DNA of 64,000 bases. Source: Latrodectus hesperus. Its lineage: Eukaryota > Arthropoda > Arachnida > Araneae > Theridiidae. The position numbers and the translations under genes were made by a program. The notes beneath the pieces were generated by a model that was not told the DNA's origin, did not search any database, and worked only from the letters and a program-made list of their open reading frames with translations. Positions 32,031 to 64,000 of the stretch are shown piece after piece (position 1 is the stretch's first letter; every line of letters begins with the position of its first letter). Where the stretch lies: contig JAJQOW010000014.1 of the NCBI GenBank assembly GCA_037975125.1, positions 18,967,685 through 19,031,684 on the forward strand, given 5' to 3'.

Positions 32031-32230
32031 GCCCAAACCTACCTTATTTATATTTATGCATTCAGTTTTTATTGGTCTCAAAAGATCTAAAGAAATCCCA
32101 TAAAAAAGGACACGTTTTCCGTCCTCAGCTCTTTTCTACTTCTCGAAGTGAAAGTATCTAATTGACGGGCTTCAATATTACAGAAACAACTGGAAGGAAA
32201 AGACAGTGTATTATCTGTTGATAGAAATAT

Positions 32231-33274
32231 AAATATATTTATATAATCCGCAATTGTTCATTATATTTCTCACCAATAAGTGTGAAAAAATAGATAATTC
32301 TCTTCGTTCATAATTTAAAGCATTTCTGGCAAAAATGCAACGCACTGTCTTAAGTACAAATGAACAATCACTTATTTGTTTGTCTCAAACTTTCTGTAAT
32401 TGTGTTCTAAACACAGCTGCGTCAATTCATACTGAAATTGACTTTCAATTGTTTGAATTCTACAAGTTTTTTTTATTTTATTATATGAATTATACATTTA
32501 TAAAATCGTATGCTAGACTTCTATTTCTGTTATATTTTAGTATTTTACTTCGCTTCATTTGATTCGATTAATTTGGCGAGGAAATTAATGTTTCCCGCCA
32601 AAAGGATTACTCTGGAATTTGTAACAGGTACAGAGAAATGACAAAGGTTTGTATTGCGATTTACTTCAATATTTTTTTGAGTTTCTTTGAGCGAAATGGA
32701 GGAAATACTGATTTTTCACGAATAAGTAACAATTCTTATATCTTGGTTTTTTATTTGCCAGTTAGCATTTGGCAACTTTTCGCTCTTTTTGGCAAGCGAA
32801 CCGTATTACTCACTTTAACCGATTTAGTTTTAGGCCCAATTATTTGTAATGAATTAGTAAGTGTTTCAAATATTTTTTTTTCGTTTGTATTTCTTGGGAT
32901 AATTTTTTTACTTAAAGTTTGTAAGTATCCCACTTTTTTCTGACAGGTATAAATACATAAAAGCAGAAAAAATGAAGTAAAAATTTTATGCTGTGGTTAT
33001 TAAATAAGTATGTTGCATTGAATAATTGTATCATACCATGCAATAGGAAAAAATGTGAACACCTTCGAATTCAATGAAATATTCTTTTTATATATGAAAC
33101 TTGAAAGTTTATTTTAATACTACCATTCTGAGCATTTGTTTAAATATTGTTTCACTGCTGTTTTACTCAGTAGGTAAGGAGGAAATCAGATAATTTAATG
33201 TGGACCCATATTGTTCAGTCAAATAAGTATATTCATGAGGCTAATATTTTGGCCTAAAAGTTACAGATTAGTAA
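32231..33274. other. AT-rich spacer with one unassigned open frame
   Basis: No family motif found. An open frame of 101 codons at 32638-32943 is very hydrophobic and overlaps an antisense frame (32751-32933). I cannot assign either, and both could be chance in this composition. Confidence 0.5.
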
Positions 33275-33282
33275 TTATTTTT
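33275..33282. repeat. 8-bp target duplication of MITE copy B, left
   Basis: TTATTTTT, repeated exactly at 33497-33504. Confidence 0.8.
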
Positions 33283-33496
33283 GGCACAGGTGCCTTATAA
33301 TCCATGATTCCAAATTCTGAATTTTTTTTTGGCGATGAAGAAATGTTGCTGAGATGACTTATCGTGACGTGCGTGATGACATAAATACTAGGGTTACCGA
33401 AACAGAATTTTCCGCAGAATTTTTATTGATCTCCATATGTATGATGTAATAAAAATGCTCAGAATTTGACATCATGGATTATATGCCATCTGTGCC
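33283..33496 (+). mobile_element. MITE family copy B (214 bp, reference copy)
   Basis: Begins GGCACAGGTGCCTTATAATC and ends with its near-complement (GGATTATATGCCATCTGTGCC region). The terminal inverted repeats are about 37 bp and imperfect. It is non-coding and flanked by a perfect 8-bp duplication. The length and 8-bp duplication fit a non-autonomous relative of hAT, Merlin or P-type DNA transposons; I cannot decide which. Confidence 0.88.
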
Positions 33497-33504
33497 TTAT
33501 TTTT
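33497..33504. repeat. 8-bp target duplication of MITE copy B, right
   Basis: TTATTTTT. Confidence 0.8.
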
Positions 33505-33699
33505 GTCTGAGAATATTGAACAACTTATAATTATTGGTAGAATTTTTCTTTTACATACCAATCAAAGTAATTGGTAAATTTATAATTTTGAATGGTTAGA
33601 GAGACTCATTAGTGTTTCTGAGAAGGAGCAGAAAAGAGTAACATTTTAAATAAATGCAAGATTATCGCCTTAACCACATAAGATTAAATTTCAATATAA

Positions 33700-33915
33700 G
33701 TTGTGGGTAAAATCCTAGTATAGCCCACACCATTGGCCACAAACTGAAATAAAACTCCACACACCCGAGCGAAACTAGAAATAGTTTGGTTTACCATGTC
33801 TAGTGTAACGAATTAGGTTTTCCAAGTTTAGTGCAGACCACAGTTATTGCCTACCAAAATCATTCGTGCCAAGTGTGTTGGCTCTGCCATGATCCAACCT
33901 AAATTAGGAGATGCA
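33700..33915. repeat. Moderately GC-rich block, probably an old dispersed repeat
   Basis: Composition differs from its flanks (runs such as CCACACACCCGAGCGAAAC). On the minus strand it has short in-frame stretches, but I do not recognise a family. Confidence 0.25.
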
Positions 33916-34234
33916 TGACTCTTAATTAAATTTAAAATTGTAATAGGTTATTTAATAAAATCTGTTATGTACTTATTTTGAGAAATCTTTTTCTAATTTG
34001 TATATTTTTTTCATTAAAATAATTAAATTTTAGATTTTGCTTTTCAACCATTGGAGATTCACTGATAATTTATGCAAAAATTTTTCAAAGCATGAACAGA
34101 AAACATTTGTCTATTCATAGAATAACCAATAATTTTCGATTTATTTCAAAGTATTATCAGTAAACCATTAAATCATCAAATTTACTTGTTTGTTCTATTT
34201 AACTTAATTTAACCATTAAAATAAAGCATTAAAT

Positions 34235-34748
34235 GACACAGGTGCCGTATAATCCAAGATTGCAAACTCTGGATTTTTTTGGCAATGAAGAAATGTTGGC
34301 AAGATGATACATTGTGACATGCGTGATGATGTAAATACTAGGAAATACTGCACAGGTGCCGTATAATCCATGATTTCAAATTCTGAATTTTTTTGGCGAT
34401 GAAGAAATGTTGCCAAGGTGACTATTCGTGACTTGTGCGATCGAGTAAATACTAGGGTTACCAAAACAGAATTTTCTGCTTAATTCTTATAGGTTTCTAT
34501 ATGTATGACGTAACAAAAACAAGGTTGCCAGATACATAAGAAAATCCACCAAAAAATCACTAATCTCAGAATTTGGCACATGGATTATATGGCATCTGTG
34601 CCAGAAATACTAAGGTTACCAAAATAGAATTTTCAGCTGAATTCTTATATGTCTCCATATGTATGGCATAATAAAACCGATGTTGCCATATACATAAGAA
34701 AATCGCCAAACTCAGAATTTGGCATCGTAGATTATTCAACACCTGGGC
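34235..34748 (+). mobile_element. MITE family copy C, split by copy D
   Basis: The left half 34235-34341 (ACACAGGTGCCGTATAATCC, then GTGACATGCGTGATGATGTA) and right half 34612-34748 (AAGGTTACCAAAATAGAATT through CAGAATTTGGCATCG) together make one copy. The last bases are degenerate, so its own target duplication cannot be defined. Confidence 0.8.
34350..34602 (+). mobile_element. MITE family copy D, nested in copy C
   Basis: GCACAGGTGCCGTATAATCC at the left and GGATTATATGGCATCTGTGCC at the right. GAAATACT occurs at 34342-34349 and again at 34604-34611, an 8-bp duplication made within copy C sequence. Confidence 0.88.
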
Positions 34749-34813
34749 GTATAATGATCATAAGGTTACTGTTATAATCCAGATTTTTCTTTTTCTGATA
34801 TTTTAATAAAAAT

Positions 34814-35068
34814 GGCACAGATGCCATATAATCAGGATGCCAAATTCTTAGTTTGGTCATTTTTTTGGCAGATTTTCTTATGTATCTGGCAACCTGGTTT
34901 TTTTTGTCATAAGATATGGAAACCTATAAGAATTATATGAAAAAATTCTATTTTGGCAACCCTAGCATTTACGTTATCACACATGCTACCATATGTCATC
35001 TTGGTAACATTTCTTCATCACCGAAAAAATTCAGAATTTGGCATTCTGGATTATAGACCATCTGTGCT
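34814..35068 (-). mobile_element. MITE family copy E (inverted)
   Basis: Opposite orientation: GGCACAGATGCCATATAATC at left, and at right the complement of the usual start, ending CATCTGTGCT. ATAAAAAT (34806-34813) and TTAAAAAT (35070-35077) match 7 of 8, consistent with an 8-bp duplication. Confidence 0.85.
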
Positions 35069-35079
35069 CTTAAAAATAT

Positions 35080-36620
35080 AAAAATGCTTATCAGGGCGAT
35101 TTTCTTAATTTGAAGAAAAATTTTACTAATGTATGTAACATTGACATAAAAATTACAGAGATAAAAACATATTCATACTTTAAATTCTGGAATGTCATTT
35201 GAATTGAAATCACCATTGTAAAATAATCATTATTAATATATTATTGTTGTAAAAACTTCAACACATTATTCATTTGAAAACAAGAAAAATCAACCACAAT
35301 TTTCTTTTGAATTTGAATTGATTATTTAATCTCATATCAATCAATTACTTAAAACAGTTGTGTTTTATGTATCAGCAGCATATGTGTCATGGGAAATTCA
35401 GTTATAAACCACAATCTAGTTAACGCCAAAAATTAATGTTATTTATTTAATGGCGATTTAAATGAATTTATTAAATGATTTAAGCAACATTCTTCTTATC
35501 TGTTAATAAAATACATAGTGATCTTATAAGAAAGACAAATTTAAATTAGTTTTTATTATTTTAAACATAAATTTTCAGAATGACACCATCAATAATTAAT
35601 ATATTTTATTAAATAACTGTGTTATAATTTAGAATGCATACAAATAAAATAAATAAAAATATATTTGAAATATTGTGTTTGAATTTTGACTCAAAGTTTT
35701 AAATTATATTAAACCAATCATTTGCTTCCTATGAAAATTTTTAAAATATGCATTCTTATTAGTTGTATTTGATGTATAAAATTTTCATAAAATTAGCACT
35801 TGAAATTTCTTTCTATTTTAAAAATTTGGAATGTTTATTTTAAATAACTGTAAATGGGGCATATTAACAAGTTAGACATGTAAATTTAATATATATATAT
35901 ACATATTAATAAAAATAAAATTTGAAGATGAATGTTTAAATATGATTGACTGTATCAATCTATTAAAAGAAATGTAAAAAAATTAATGATGATTTCTTTA
36001 TAGTTTGGAATGTAGATTTAATTTAAACATTACATAATAAATCTTAGTGGTGCTCTAATGTATATCATGTAAAAGTTATTGAATATATATTCAAACATTT
36101 TCAATTTGCTAATCCAAATTAAAATTGGACAATTTCTAAGACTTTATTTCTGTTTTGTAAGATCTTTTAAAATTGTTGCATGAAATATGTCTGTTGGATA
36201 ACAGTCTCTATATTTATTTAGTAATATTCAGTTATAGTACTGCTGCTTTGAATCTGATCTTATTGCAAACAATTTTGGCTAGCTTCAACTTCTTGATATA
36301 AACATTTTTATCTGACTTATTATCATTTTTATCATTATTAGTTCTTTTGTATTTATCATAATTTAAATTTGCAATCCTCAGTGCCTGTGTCTTGGGAAAA
36401 ATAAAATTCCTACTTTAATTTTTACTTATTAATGGATGGAATTTCGTATTAAAATCTATCTAAATAAATTGTGCAAAAGTAAAAACAAATATCTAATAGT
36501 TTTCATGCTGGAAAACATTTGGTATTTAATTTTGTATTTTTTTCTACTGGTATAAGATAAAGTTCAATTGTAAAATTGTCTTTATTTAATTTTTAAAATG
36601 TCTCTATAACATTATTCTAT
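35080..36620. other. AT-rich spacer, nothing recognised
   Basis: About 1.5 kb of extremely AT-rich sequence without a motif-bearing frame or terminal repeats. Confidence 0.5.
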
Positions 36621-36628
36621 TACATAAT

Positions 36629-37100
36629 GAGGCTGCTGTGGCCTAATTGGTTTGGGAATTAATTCTCGTTTTTGGATAGTAGTGAGTTAGAATCCCAACC
36701 CAACTGTAAGTCCACCATGTTCGCTAATGGTGATTGGTGTGTGTTTAATTGTTATGGTTGCAGTGTCCCGTATATGAAGTGATACATTTTGGGATGGTAG
36801 GCCAAGTCTAACAGTCTTCTGCTTGTTTTCTTCTTCTAAATTATGAAGACCCTACTTGAGGGTTTAATCAGTCTTCAGTCCTCATGGTTCCTCATTACAG
36901 TGAAGCTGCATATTAGCCATTGACCAGTGCTCTCATGCGACCGGATCTGTTGGACTTAGTATAAGTTTTCCTGCACCAAGGGAATGAGTAATATCATTAT
37001 TCTCTCATATTGCAATATCTTAAGCATAGATGTTTGTAGTGGCTTGAAATGTATTCACAACCATAGAACCTTTTGACTGTAGAACAACAGACACAACAAA
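36629..37100 (+). repeat. Probable tRNA-derived SINE and GC-richer tail
   Basis: GGCTGCTGTGGCCTAATTGG (A-box-like TGGCCTAATTGG) and GAGTTAGAATCC (B-box-like) are spaced as in a tRNA, starting at about 36630. They are followed by about 400 bp of GC-richer sequence unlike the flanks. No clean target duplication was found, so the ends are approximate. Confidence 0.5.
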
Positions 37101-38815
37101 ACCATGCTGCTATACCTATATTTATTTATTTATGTAGATTTAAATGAACTTGTGAAGATTTTTTCACCAGATGATAATGCTTAAATTTAAACATTATCAT
37201 GCATGATTTAGCTATTTGTGGCTAAACAATATCAATTTGTTAAGGAAAGGAAAACTGCTTATTAAGAATATAGGGTTATCTAAAGGTTACAAACTACCCA
37301 TATTTTACTTAATTTATGTATTACAAAACAAATTTGAATCACAAAGTCAATATTTTTATTTATAACAAGTCAATAAAATATAATCATAATAAATTTTTTA
37401 TTTTACTTTTAATTAATCAAAATAATACTAATGTTTAAATTAATCAAGTAATACAATTCAACAAGAAACACCTGAAATATTTCTTAACTACACTTAACAA
37501 TATATACATATTTTACTACATAAGATAGCAAATTAACAGGAATAATGCAAAGTAAAAGTACCTATCTAATCATCACCTTCCTTCACTCTCCAAATTAAAA
37601 TATTTTTTGGAAAATAACCTTATTAATATATATTCAATTTCAAATATATATATATTACAGATTAAATAACTTAACAAAATAATAAAATCCAAATAACATC
37701 TAATTAACTTTTAAATTGTGAGAAAATCAAGGTCTCTCACACTCCACCATTTAAAAGTAAACTTACAAAAAATGAAGTGCAGAGGAAGCTTTAAGAACTA
37801 CTAAAACTGCAAACAAATTGCACACATTGGAATACATCATAGAATTGCAGAACGAATCCATTCTGGTCCAGAAATCTACAGATTTGGTATATTCGACATC
37901 ATGTATAAATTCATAGATTCGGCATCATATTGTATAGACTTACAGGATAAAACATATAGACCAGGTCACAAACTTTATCATCCTCCCAAATGTTGCCTTA
38001 TTCACTTAAAGCGAGACTTTTTTGCCTTGTAAATTTCAATAAATTCTTGAGATAAAAATGATGATCGTCTATCTAATCTATAGAGAAATGATAAATATTT
38101 TTGTTGATTTTTTCTCTATCTCCATCCTTTATAGTTAAAACTCCTTCTAGTTCAGATTCTGCTATATGTGTTGAACATTGATTTCAGATAAAAAATAAAA
38201 TTTGTGCCCATTCCTATTATCTGCCCTCATCTCATATTACTGGCTTCAGTATAAGTATATTTTTATTATTCGTTAAAACAGAGAAAATAATCCACTTTCA
38301 GAATGAATATACAATTGTAGTTCAATTTTCGTAATTTTCCATTTGGAAATCTTTTTTTGATAAAGAAAACTGGGTAAGCATGTAATACTGATTTATAAAG
38401 AAATATAAATATTGAACCTTATAATATTTATAAAATTAGAAATATATATATCAAAAAAGAAACTCTAATTTTATTCAGATGCAAAATGCATTAAATGAAT
38501 AGAAAATTTCCAGTGTCAAAAAAAATATGCAGAATTTTTCATTATAGATTGTATCATTATGTACATATCTCATTGCATATGTGTCACAGGTTGTAAACTA
38601 TTTTAAATTCTTAAAATTAGTTTTTATAAAAATCCAAATTTTGGTATGAGATTACTTATTGCAAATACATTTTAATCTCTCTTTTTATTTATATACAAAA
38701 AAACTATTGTTTGTGTTTAATTTAAGTGTCTTTGCAATAATTGTTTAAATTAAAAAATTACTTTAAAAATTAAAGAAGTTATTTAATTTCAGAAATTTAT
38801 GTTTCTTATTCATTT
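37101..38815. other. AT-rich sequence upstream of the ADA2-like gene
   Basis: No motif-bearing frame. I looked on the plus strand for a cysteine-rich exon that could supply the ADA2 ZZ finger and did not find one. Confidence 0.45.
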
Positions 38816-38828
38816 GTCTATTTTTAGG

Positions 38829-38857
38829 CTCCTGTGTTCTAAGGTTAGGAATGCTGG
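38829..38857 (+). other. Possible 29-bp 5' non-coding exon
   Basis: TATTTTTAG precedes and GTGAGT follows GCTCCTGTGTTCTAAGGTTA..., giving canonical acceptor and donor sites around 29 bp. It contains stops in at least one frame and could be an untranslated exon of the ADA2-like gene, or chance. Confidence 0.25.
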
Positions 38858-39131
38858 TGAGTTTTTATGTCAGTTATCTTGAGAATTAATTTTATAACAT
38901 TTCTACTTTAACATTCAAATATTTTTTCTATTTTAGTCATGCACATGTGATTTTATAATAAACCAGGAAAAATGTCAAGATTTTAATTCATATTGTACAT
39001 ATCCATCTAAATAACAAGCTCCATTAGGTATTATAAGATAATTTTCTTCTGCCTTTGAAAGTGATTCAAGTAATTGCAATTTAGTAATTAACATGATTTG
39101 GAAACTTGGTCACTCACTTATTGAAATAAAA

Positions 39132-60803
<21,672 letters not shown>

Positions 60804-60871
60804 GTAAGTTTAGTAAATTATATTATTTTAATCTCAGATGCAAACACACACATACCTCTAATTTAAAGTTA

Positions 60872-60947
60872 ATTTCAACACTCCTCTAATTTAAAGTTGA
60901 AAATAAAATGTGTTATTTTCAACTTTAAATTAGAGGAGTGTTGAAAT
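60872..60947. repeat. Perfect 35-bp inverted repeat with 6-nt loop, 68 bp after exon 6
   Basis: Arms 60872-60906 and 60913-60947 are fully complementary around AATGTG; arm 1 starts ATTTCAACACTCCTCTAATT. A partial third copy (CCTCTAATTTAAAGTTAATT) lies just upstream at 60855-60874. Confidence 0.95.
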
Positions 60948-60984
60948 AATATTTATTGGTGCATACATTTCAAACTTAATAATT

Positions 60985-61683
60985 AAGGTTTTAGGGGATA
61001 TTTTCCGTTTGAAGATTAAGAAAATGCAAGTTTGCGCCAATTTGCTGTTATTGCCAGCATCACTGTTACACGTTGTTTTTCACATCCCGAAGTTTTGATG
61101 ATAACTTCCTTAGTCTCCTTCTCCCTAATGGTGTAGTTACAAGGCATATCAAACCAAATTGGTGTCTAGTCAGTGTTGCCAATTTGCCCCATTGAAAATT
61201 TTTTTTCCTTCCAAAGTGTGATGACATACCACTGAAATGTTAGTAGTTTTCCCTCAAAATCTGCAGAATGCTTTTGGCATATTGTTTTTCGGCGTCTTAG
61301 AGATCTGCTTCATAAACCAATCCACTCATCCATGGCTAGCATTAAACTCCTGTTTCGGTATAATAAGAACTTCAGCCTCCTCTTTTGCTTTATTTCTTAT
61401 GGCATCACTAGTCACAGGTTGTCCATTCTTCCTCCTTTCACGTGCAAATTCCAATACTTTTGCTTCAATCTTAGAGTGTCTTCCTTTGAGAGGGCCAGTG
61501 AATTTCTTTCTACAAGCTTTAGTTGCAAACAGTGCCAATTTCTGTTGCCACCACAAGCGAACATTGCTCTCAACTATGTTGAACTCTCTACCTGCCTTTC
61601 TATTGCCATATTTTTTCAGTATAATGAATTAATTTACATTTGAAAGTAGCGTTATATGACAATCTTCTTTGTTTGCCCTCCAT
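60985..61683 (-). pseudogene. Tigger/pogo transposase N-terminal remnant C in intron 6
   Basis: Starts at ATG 61683 (MEGKQRRLSYNATFKCKLIH), then after one indel GREFNIVESNVR-like residues and the open stretch WWQQKLALFATKACRKKFTG, RRKNGQPVTSDAIRNKAKEE. The DDE part continues in shifted frames: TPIWFDMPCNYTI (first catalytic D), EVIIKTSGCEKQRVTVMLAI, then stops near 60985. This order is diagnostic of the HTH_psq/CENP-B plus DDE_1 transposases with TPVWFDMP and SGxEKxRVTVxL motifs. The second half of the DDE domain is missing. Sequence near 61800-61915 (CGAATCTAATGCACACC and its near-complement GTGCATTAGATTCACG) may be its terminal region. Confidence 0.75.
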
Positions 61684-61919
61684 TTCGTGACTACATACTT
61701 TGCAGTTTGTATCCTCTATGCAATAATGTGTCAATGGTAAATGTAGTTGAGAAATACAGTAATCCATTGTAATGATTTAAATTTGGTTGATTTCATCGGC
61801 GAACTGCTGACCTTGCACCACTCGAATCTAATGCACACCCCAATTTTGAAAACTACATTTGGACAAAAACCATGTGCATTAGATTCACGTAAATACGGTA
61901 ATAACCTAACTTCAGGAAA

Positions 61920-62980
61920 ATTTATATTTATCTATATCTTTTAAAGTCTTATGCAATTAATCTTACAATCCAAACCCAAAATTTCATGAAATGCATGATA
62001 TTGAAGCCTGCACTATTTAGCAATTTCGTGATTTTTGTATGATTTACCATCAAATTTTATCTATCAAATATAATTGCAGTTGTGATTATTTTTAATGATA
62101 TATGAAAATTGAAAGTTGCAATATTTTTTGATTATGTGAGAGGGTCTTGAAACATTTTAATTCTAATCCAGCACATGCATCTTTGATTTTAAGTTTTTTG
62201 ATATTTTATGAAATAAATTTTTTAGAAGTTATTATTTAATGATTAAAAAAGAAGTTAAATGCACATATCATGTTTATTTTTGTATTCATTTCTAAAAAAT
62301 GTAAGTTTTCAAAATAAAGTGATCAATACAAAAATGGAAATGTTAGATATTATACTTTTCGAAATTATGTCAGTTAAAAAAATTTTTTTCCATTTATTTC
62401 TTTTCTATTGTGATGGATTACATTTTTTAAACTTACATTAAATAAAAAATATTTATAAAAGTATATATATATAAGGATAAATATAATAATATAAATAAAA
62501 TAATATAAATAAAAGGAAACAATCATACAGCTTAATTTTAGAATTATAGATTACCATTATTTATTAATATTTTTATCCATGATGAAATACTTTTAATTTT
62601 CTTTGATTATATTTTAAATTATTCACAATTTATTTTTAATGTGATGCAACTTGTAGTATTTTTCTTCTGTTCTTTTAATAAAATTTGACTACCAAAGAGT
62701 TAAATTGAAATTTTTATCTATATAGCAAATTAAAGTGATTAAAAAACTAAGTTGTTAATTTTTTTTCAAAATTTCCGAATTTAAAATTTTTTTTTATAAA
62801 AGTATGCTTTTTTCATTACACTAGTATTTAAAAGTTTAGTAATTTTTTGTGTGGAATAAAATGTAAATAAGTATTTGAAAGAAGAGATGAAAGATTTAAA
62901 TTAACAGCAGTTCCAATGAGTTTTATTTCATCTTATTATATATTACATATATCCTAAATATTATTATATCACATAATATT
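61920..62980. other. Intron 6, AT-rich part
   Basis: No motif-bearing frame. AAATAAAAGGAAACA at 62507-62521 is repeated exactly at 63241-63255. Confidence 0.45.
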
Positions 62981-62984
62981 TTAG

Positions 62985-63240
62985 GGGGTTGGTGTGTCTC
63001 GTCTATACGTAGTGCCCCCTAGAACGCCTTTTGGTAACCGAACGAGACACATTTTCGTCACTGCAGCCCAATACCCTGTGTCCTTCAGGTGCTTTTATGG
63101 ACTTTATTCATTTGACAAGTTGTCCTGCGCTTTCTCTTTTGAACTGTTTACCCAACAACTTTAACAATAAGGCTAATTTTTATTGGGCTACCAGAGGACT
63201 CATGGCTGATAAGGCCGCTGTCTCGACGTAGGATAAAGAA
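62985..63240 (+). repeat. GC-rich SINE-like island
   Basis: About 250 bp of nearly balanced composition within very AT-rich DNA. GTGTCTCGT (about 62993-63001) and ACGAGACAC (about 63042-63050) form a hairpin. The 3' end CTCGACGTAGG is followed by an A-rich tail. An open frame (63031-63231) spans it but has no recognised homology. The flanks CATAATATTTT and CATAATTTTTT are similar but not a clean duplication. Confidence 0.45.
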
Positions 63241-63255
63241 AAATAAAAGGAAACA

Positions 63256-64000
63256 TAATTTTTTAACCTTAATATTTTTAATAAATACTAATATTTTCAA
63301 ATTTATTTAAAAATAAAATATCTTCTCTTGAATTGCTTTCTATAATGTAACTTTTATTATTGTGACAAAATACTTTCTGTAAACAGCAATGTAAGCACAT
63401 TTTTCTTTTTGAACAATTGAGCAATATTTTGCATTAAAAATCACAAAGTTTAGTACGAAGTAAATATTCTACAAAATTTTAAAAATTGATATTTTATACA
63501 CTGTAAATACTGTCTAAAATTATGTAAGTTAGTTATTAATTCTATTGCATTGATTAAATTCTTTATTTATCAGTGTAATTTCCTATACTCTTAACTTCTA
63601 AAAGAAACTTTAAATTTCTAATCTTTAATTTTGGTACTCAATATATTAAATTTCTGTTTTCAGTTCAACAAATTTATTCTTAACTTTAACTCAATAATTT
63701 TGTGTACTAATCCATACATATTCTTAATTAAACTCTTAAAATCTTTGAAATTTGAAGGCTTTAAAATAAATACAAAAAATTACTGTCCTTAAGTGAATAA
63801 TTTCTCATTTTTTTATCCTAAATGATTCTAATTACAAATTGTTATTTTTCTGGATTTTTTTATTATTATTATTTTTATTTATTTTTATTATTATTTTTTA
63901 CTTTTTTTATTTTTATCTTGTAAAATTGATGTTTTACAGCATAATTACAATTAATTTAGAAAAATTTTGTAATTGTAGACTTGAATTAAATTTATATATT
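63256..64000. other. Intron 6 continuation, AT-rich
   Basis: Nothing recognised. A T/A-rich low-complexity stretch (TTATTATT units) lies at about 63850-63920. The next ADA2-like exon must be beyond the window. Confidence 0.45.

Larger units (their letters stand above)
25380..32230 (+). mobile_element. LINE-B: near-full-length RNase H-bearing LINE, interrupted by piggyBac
   Basis: Domain order on the plus strand: ORF1-like zinc-knuckle protein (25480-26240), AP endonuclease (26340-26960), RT (27290-27616 and 29473-30290), RNase H (30950-31320), C-terminal CxCG...HIF motif (about 31595-31640), then a 3' UTR. Endonuclease plus RT plus RNase H points to the I/LOA/R1-type clades rather than RTE. 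Excluding the piggyBac insertion it is about 5 kb. Every ORF has stops and frameshifts. The exact 5' end is not defined. Confidence 0.75.

Noticed and set aside
32638..32943. Hydrophobic 101-codon frame as a membrane protein gene
   Set aside because: AT-rich composition naturally gives Phe/Leu/Ile-rich frames, and no splice or family evidence supports it.

Overview
This is about 64 kb of very AT-rich eukaryotic nuclear DNA. It has no operons, ribosome binding sites or bacterial features. Long AT-rich spacers, microsatellites, dense transposable-element remnants and one host gene with tiny exons and kilobase introns point to an arthropod chromosome. The Ty3/gypsy element at 5750-12191 has integrase ahead of reverse transcriptase and resembles elements I know from spider genomes, so an arachnid is my best guess (inference, not proof).

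Layout. 1-2000: AT-rich spacer ending in a possible BEL long terminal repeat. 2005-3985: minus-strand BEL/Pao pol tail (BEL-3), split by a Tc1-like transposon (2191-3777) with a TA duplication. 4209-17780: a three-layer nest. A BEL/Pao pol remnant (BEL-2) is split by a second BEL/Pao element (BEL-1, 4513-17010). BEL-1 is in turn split inside gag by a GMR1-like Ty3/gypsy element (5750-12191) with near-identical LTRs and an ACAT duplication. 17890-23640: an inverted-repeat element, a Tigger/pogo remnant, SINEs, microsatellites and two LINE 3' fragments. 23650-32230: two LINEs; ORF2 of the second is split by an internally deleted piggyBac element (27613-29468, TTAA sites). 33283-35068: a cluster of one MITE family with 8-bp target duplications, one copy nested in another. 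36629-37100: a SINE.

39132-60803: the only convincing host gene. Six short exons on the plus strand have perfectly compatible splice phases. They encode a SANT domain and downstream segment of an ADA2 (TADA2) family transcriptional adaptor. The gene continues past the right edge, and no N-terminal ZZ zinc finger was found. Its introns hold a Tigger remnant, a 5'-truncated LINE with a 12-bp duplication, another LINE tail, an antisense Ty3/gypsy remnant with both LTRs, another pogo remnant, and two perfect short-loop hairpins.

No intact transposon ORF set remains. The gypsy element is closest, but its pol is broken and one RNase H catalytic residue is replaced. I found no CRISPR array, rRNA, functional tRNA gene or clearly new multi-gene system. 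The most unusual items are the nested architecture, the inverted-pol-order gypsy element, the MITE family and the perfect intronic hairpins.
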